This document shows, piece after piece, positions 12,641 through 14,262 of a DNA stretch of 14,262 bases; the stretch's first letter is position 1; every line of letters begins with the position of its first letter. The translations under genes were made by a program, and so were the position numbers. This stretch comes from Bacillota bacterium (GTDB lineage Bacteria; Bacillota; Bacilli; Lactobacillales; Aerococcaceae), in the NCBI GenBank assembly GCA_023442905.1, contig JAEZWY010000232.1, positions 1-14,262 of the forward strand. Direction: 5' to 3'. Below the pieces are notes generated by a model that ran no database searches, was not told where the DNA came from, and saw only the letters and a list, made by a program, of their open reading frames with translations.

Positions 12641-13372
12641 ATGAAAATTATTTTTGCCCCAGCTAAAGAAATGAGAATAGATAAACTTTCAACAGATAAA
12701 CCTCTATATTCAGCCACTACCCAAGCCATTATCCAAACCCTACAAGCCCAATCAGATGACCAGTTGAAAAAACTTTACAAAATTTCTGACCAACAAGTGT
12801 CACAAGTCAAAGACTATATCCGACACTTAAATACGGGTCCTGCTTACCAAGCCCTGGACCTCTATAACGGCCTCGCCTTCCGTCAAATCGATGTAGACCT
12901 TGCAGACATAGCAATCTCAAGTTATTTAGACCAACATTTCCGCATCCTATCCGCCTTATACGGCCCAGTCAAAGCCACCGACCCCATCCGCCCCTACAGA
13001 CTTGACTTCAACACACCCCTTAAAGTCAACGGCCAAAACTTGCGCCACCTATGGGGAAGTGATTTTAATGACTTTTTTGAAAAAGAGGAGATTATTTTAA
13101 ATCTGGCTAGCCAAGAGTTTTCAGCTATGTTGGATAAAGACCGCTATACTTGGATTGACTTTGAATTTTATGAATATGATGTAACGAAAGCGAATGGCAT
13201 AAAAAAACATGCTACTATTTCGAAAAAAGGACGAGGAAAAATGCTGCAATTTTTAGCGGAAAATCAAATTAGAGATATAGCAGCTATTAAAGAATTTTGC
13301 TCAGACGGTTATCAATTCGACTCAGCACGCTCAAGTGATAGAAAAATCGTCTTTATAAAATTAAAAAACTAA
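12641..13372 (+). CDS. yaaA: Peroxide stress protein YaaA (UPF0246)
   Basis: 243 residues, close to the usual length of the YaaA/DUF328 family. Family blocks are present: MKIIFAPAKEMR at the start, PAYQALDLYNGLAFRQID, ILSALYGPVKATDPIRPYRL (101-120), LWGSDFNDFF, ILNLASQEFSAML and the late HATISKKGRGKMLQFLAENQ. In Escherichia coli YaaA lowers intracellular free iron during peroxide stress and binds DNA; that role is transferred here by family. The start ATG 12641 is fixed by the conserved N-terminus, and its ribosome binding site (AGGACGAG) is weak. Synonymous codon use changes abruptly near 13057: before it, C-ending codons dominate (Phe mostly TTC); after it, codons are AT-rich (Phe nearly always TTT). 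Confidence 0.93.
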   Translation: MKIIFAPAKEMRIDKLSTDKPLYSATTQAIIQTLQAQSDDQLKKLYKISDQQVSQVKDYIRHLNTGPAYQALDLYNGLAFRQIDVDLADIAISSYLDQHFRILSALYGPVKATDPIRPYRLDFNTPLKVNGQNLRHLWGSDFNDFFEKEEIILNLASQEFSAMLDKDRYTWIDFEFYEYDVTKANGIKKHATISKKGRGKMLQFLAENQIRDIAAIKEFCSDGYQFDSARSSDRKIVFIKLKN

Positions 13373-13445
13373 ATGTCAGACCATCATATGATAAAATGAT
13401 GAAACATATTAAAAAATAATGAAAGGTCTAATTGGGAGGATCAAG

Positions 13446-13547
13446 TTGAAAGTAATTTTTGAAGTGACACGTCATAAATTTGACTGAAAGTCAGCTCTTG
13501 GTTGGGCAGGTATTATTGGGTTGGTCATTAAATGGCTATTTTTCTAG
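13446..13547 (+). pseudogene. Small membrane-protein reading frame interrupted by TGA
   Basis: A strong GGGAGG (13434-13439) precedes TTG 13446, which begins a frame coding MKVIFEVTRHKFD, then TGA (13485-13487), then KSALGWAGIIGLVIKWLFF before TAG (13545-13547). The part after the TGA is hydrophobic, like a single membrane segment. A TGG in place of TGA would give one 33-residue protein. I do not recognise a family. The good ribosome binding site suggests a recently broken gene, but a chance frame cannot be excluded. Confidence 0.35.
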
Positions 13548-13565
13548 CTTTAAAAGTTAGTTTAT

Positions 13566-13595
13566 TTCCAAGCAAAAATTCAATTTTTGTTGGAA
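13566..13595. other. Long hairpin without T-tract
   Basis: TTCCAA and CAAAAAT (13566-13571 and 13573-13579, with G13572 bulged) pair with ATTTTTG and TTGGAA (13583-13595) around a 3-base loop. No T-run follows on either strand, so it is not a standard terminator. It lies in the 5' region of the DUF6241-type gene or at the end of the broken small frame. Confidence 0.45.
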
Positions 13596-13657
13596 TGGCA
13601 AATTAGGTATTTAAGTGAGTAGATATTATTGAGGAAAAGTTTTGGGAGGATATTTCA

Positions 13658-14262
13658 TTGAAGAAGGTATTGAGCGCATTATTAATATTCTTATCATTTG
13701 TATTGGCGGGGGCTATCGTTGCAGTGGTATATTTTAGCGTTAGTGATGCAGAAACTGGGAGTTCATCTGCTTCAACCAGTTCAGTAGCATCATCATCAAG
13801 TTCGCAATCATCAGCTTCTAGTTCGGCGGAGAGTAGCTCATCTGAATCACAAGAGAGGGAATCTTCTGGATCAGATGATAGTGTGGCGTCAGAGATTCAA
13901 CAGGCACTGGCTTCAGAAGCAGAAACAAAAGTTTTATTAGGTAGAGAATTATATGATAGTTGGATCTATCTAGATATCACGGAAGAAAGTACTTTCTTAA
14001 CGGCTATTCACTATATGACACATCAAAAAATTTTAGCTGATTCAAAGCAAGGTGCTTTAGAAATCACCCCAGAAAGAATTTCTATCATGCTTGAACAAGC
14101 TGAGACATTTAGCGATTCTGCCCATTATCCATTCTACATTGAAATCTTGAATGCTTGGGATGCAGGTGACTTTTCTAATGCTGTTTACGCCCATAATTAT
14201 GTGTGGAATGCACAAGATGGGACTATCGGCGAAGCGTATGGCTTATTTGATGAAAGTCAGGA
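13658..14262 (+). CDS. Membrane-anchored Ser-rich protein with DUF6241-type domain (partial, runs off the window)
   Basis: The frame is open from TTG 13658 to the window end (201 codons visible). GGGAGG at 13644-13649 lies 8 bases before the start. Residues 1-25 are a signal or anchor: KK followed by a hydrophobic stretch ending AVVYFSV, with no lipobox Cys. Residues from about 30 to 70 are a low-complexity linker, mostly Ser with Ala, Glu and Gln, typical of a surface-exposed spacer. The following domain, with HYMTHQKILADSKQGALEIT, ERISIMLEQAE, YIEILNAWDAGDFSNAV and HNYVWNAQDGTIGEAYGL, matches what I recall of the DUF6241 domain of Gram-positive bacteria. Its function is unknown. It is probably extracytoplasmic, and the C-terminus is missing. 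Confidence 0.8.
   Translation, partial: MKKVLSALLIFLSFVLAGAIVAVVYFSVSDAETGSSSASTSSVASSSSSQSSASSSAESSSSESQERESSGSDDSVASEIQQALASEAETKVLLGRELYDSWIYLDITEESTFLTAIHYMTHQKILADSKQGALEITPERISIMLEQAETFSDSAHYPFYIEILNAWDAGDFSNAVYAHNYVWNAQDGTIGEAYGLFDESQ

Noticed and set aside
13382..13401. CATCAT/ATGATG hairpin after yaaA as a terminator
   Set aside because: A six-pair AT-rich stem followed by A-rich, not T-rich, sequence on plus; no convincing terminator for yaaA was found.

Overview
The window looks like chromosomal DNA of a low-GC Gram-positive bacterium of the Lactobacillales. The grounds are AT-rich intergenic DNA, strong AGGAGG-type ribosome binding sites, several TTG starts, a lactose/cellobiose-type PTS, a perfect cre box, an ECF S component and a DUF6241-type surface protein. 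The overall style resembles Aerococcaceae, but that genus-level impression is inference only.

Layout. Positions 1-180 hold the tail of an unidentified plus-strand gene and its terminator. Positions 180-689 (minus) are a decayed IclR-type regulator with two internal stops and no DNA-binding domain. Positions 799-6410 form a beta-glucoside uptake locus split over divergently and convergently placed units: IIA-IIB on plus, and on minus 6-phospho-beta-glucosidase followed by IIC, then a GntR/UTRA regulator and an ECF S component. Near-identical 12-bp operator candidates (ATGTMTRWACAT) lie before IIA, before gntR and before the glucosidase, so the regulator probably controls all three units and itself. 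The glucosidase promoter also carries a perfect cre lying on its -35.

Positions 6438-8474 hold a secreted purple-acid-phosphatase-like lipoprotein. It is preceded by five Pho-box-like hexamers at an exact 11-bp period, which points to PhoP-PhoR phosphate-starvation control. Then follow a DUF2316 protein with a tandem-repeat operator candidate (8532-8909) and an RluA-family pseudouridine synthase (9083-9751).

Positions 9945-11530 are a divergent LysR regulator / sugar O-acetyltransferase pair with two ATAAC-N5-GTTAT boxes 30 bp apart between them. Next come a repeat-like intergenic element (11592-11737), a short-chain dehydrogenase (minus), YaaA (plus), a TGA-interrupted small membrane-protein reading frame, and a membrane-anchored Ser-rich DUF6241-type protein cut by the window end.

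I see no CRISPR array, tRNA, rRNA, transposase or phage gene. No clearly novel multi-gene system is visible. The most informative content is regulatory: the Pho-box array, the shared GntR operators and the paired LysR boxes. Several start codons are set here downstream of the longest open frame, on ribosome-binding-site and promoter evidence.
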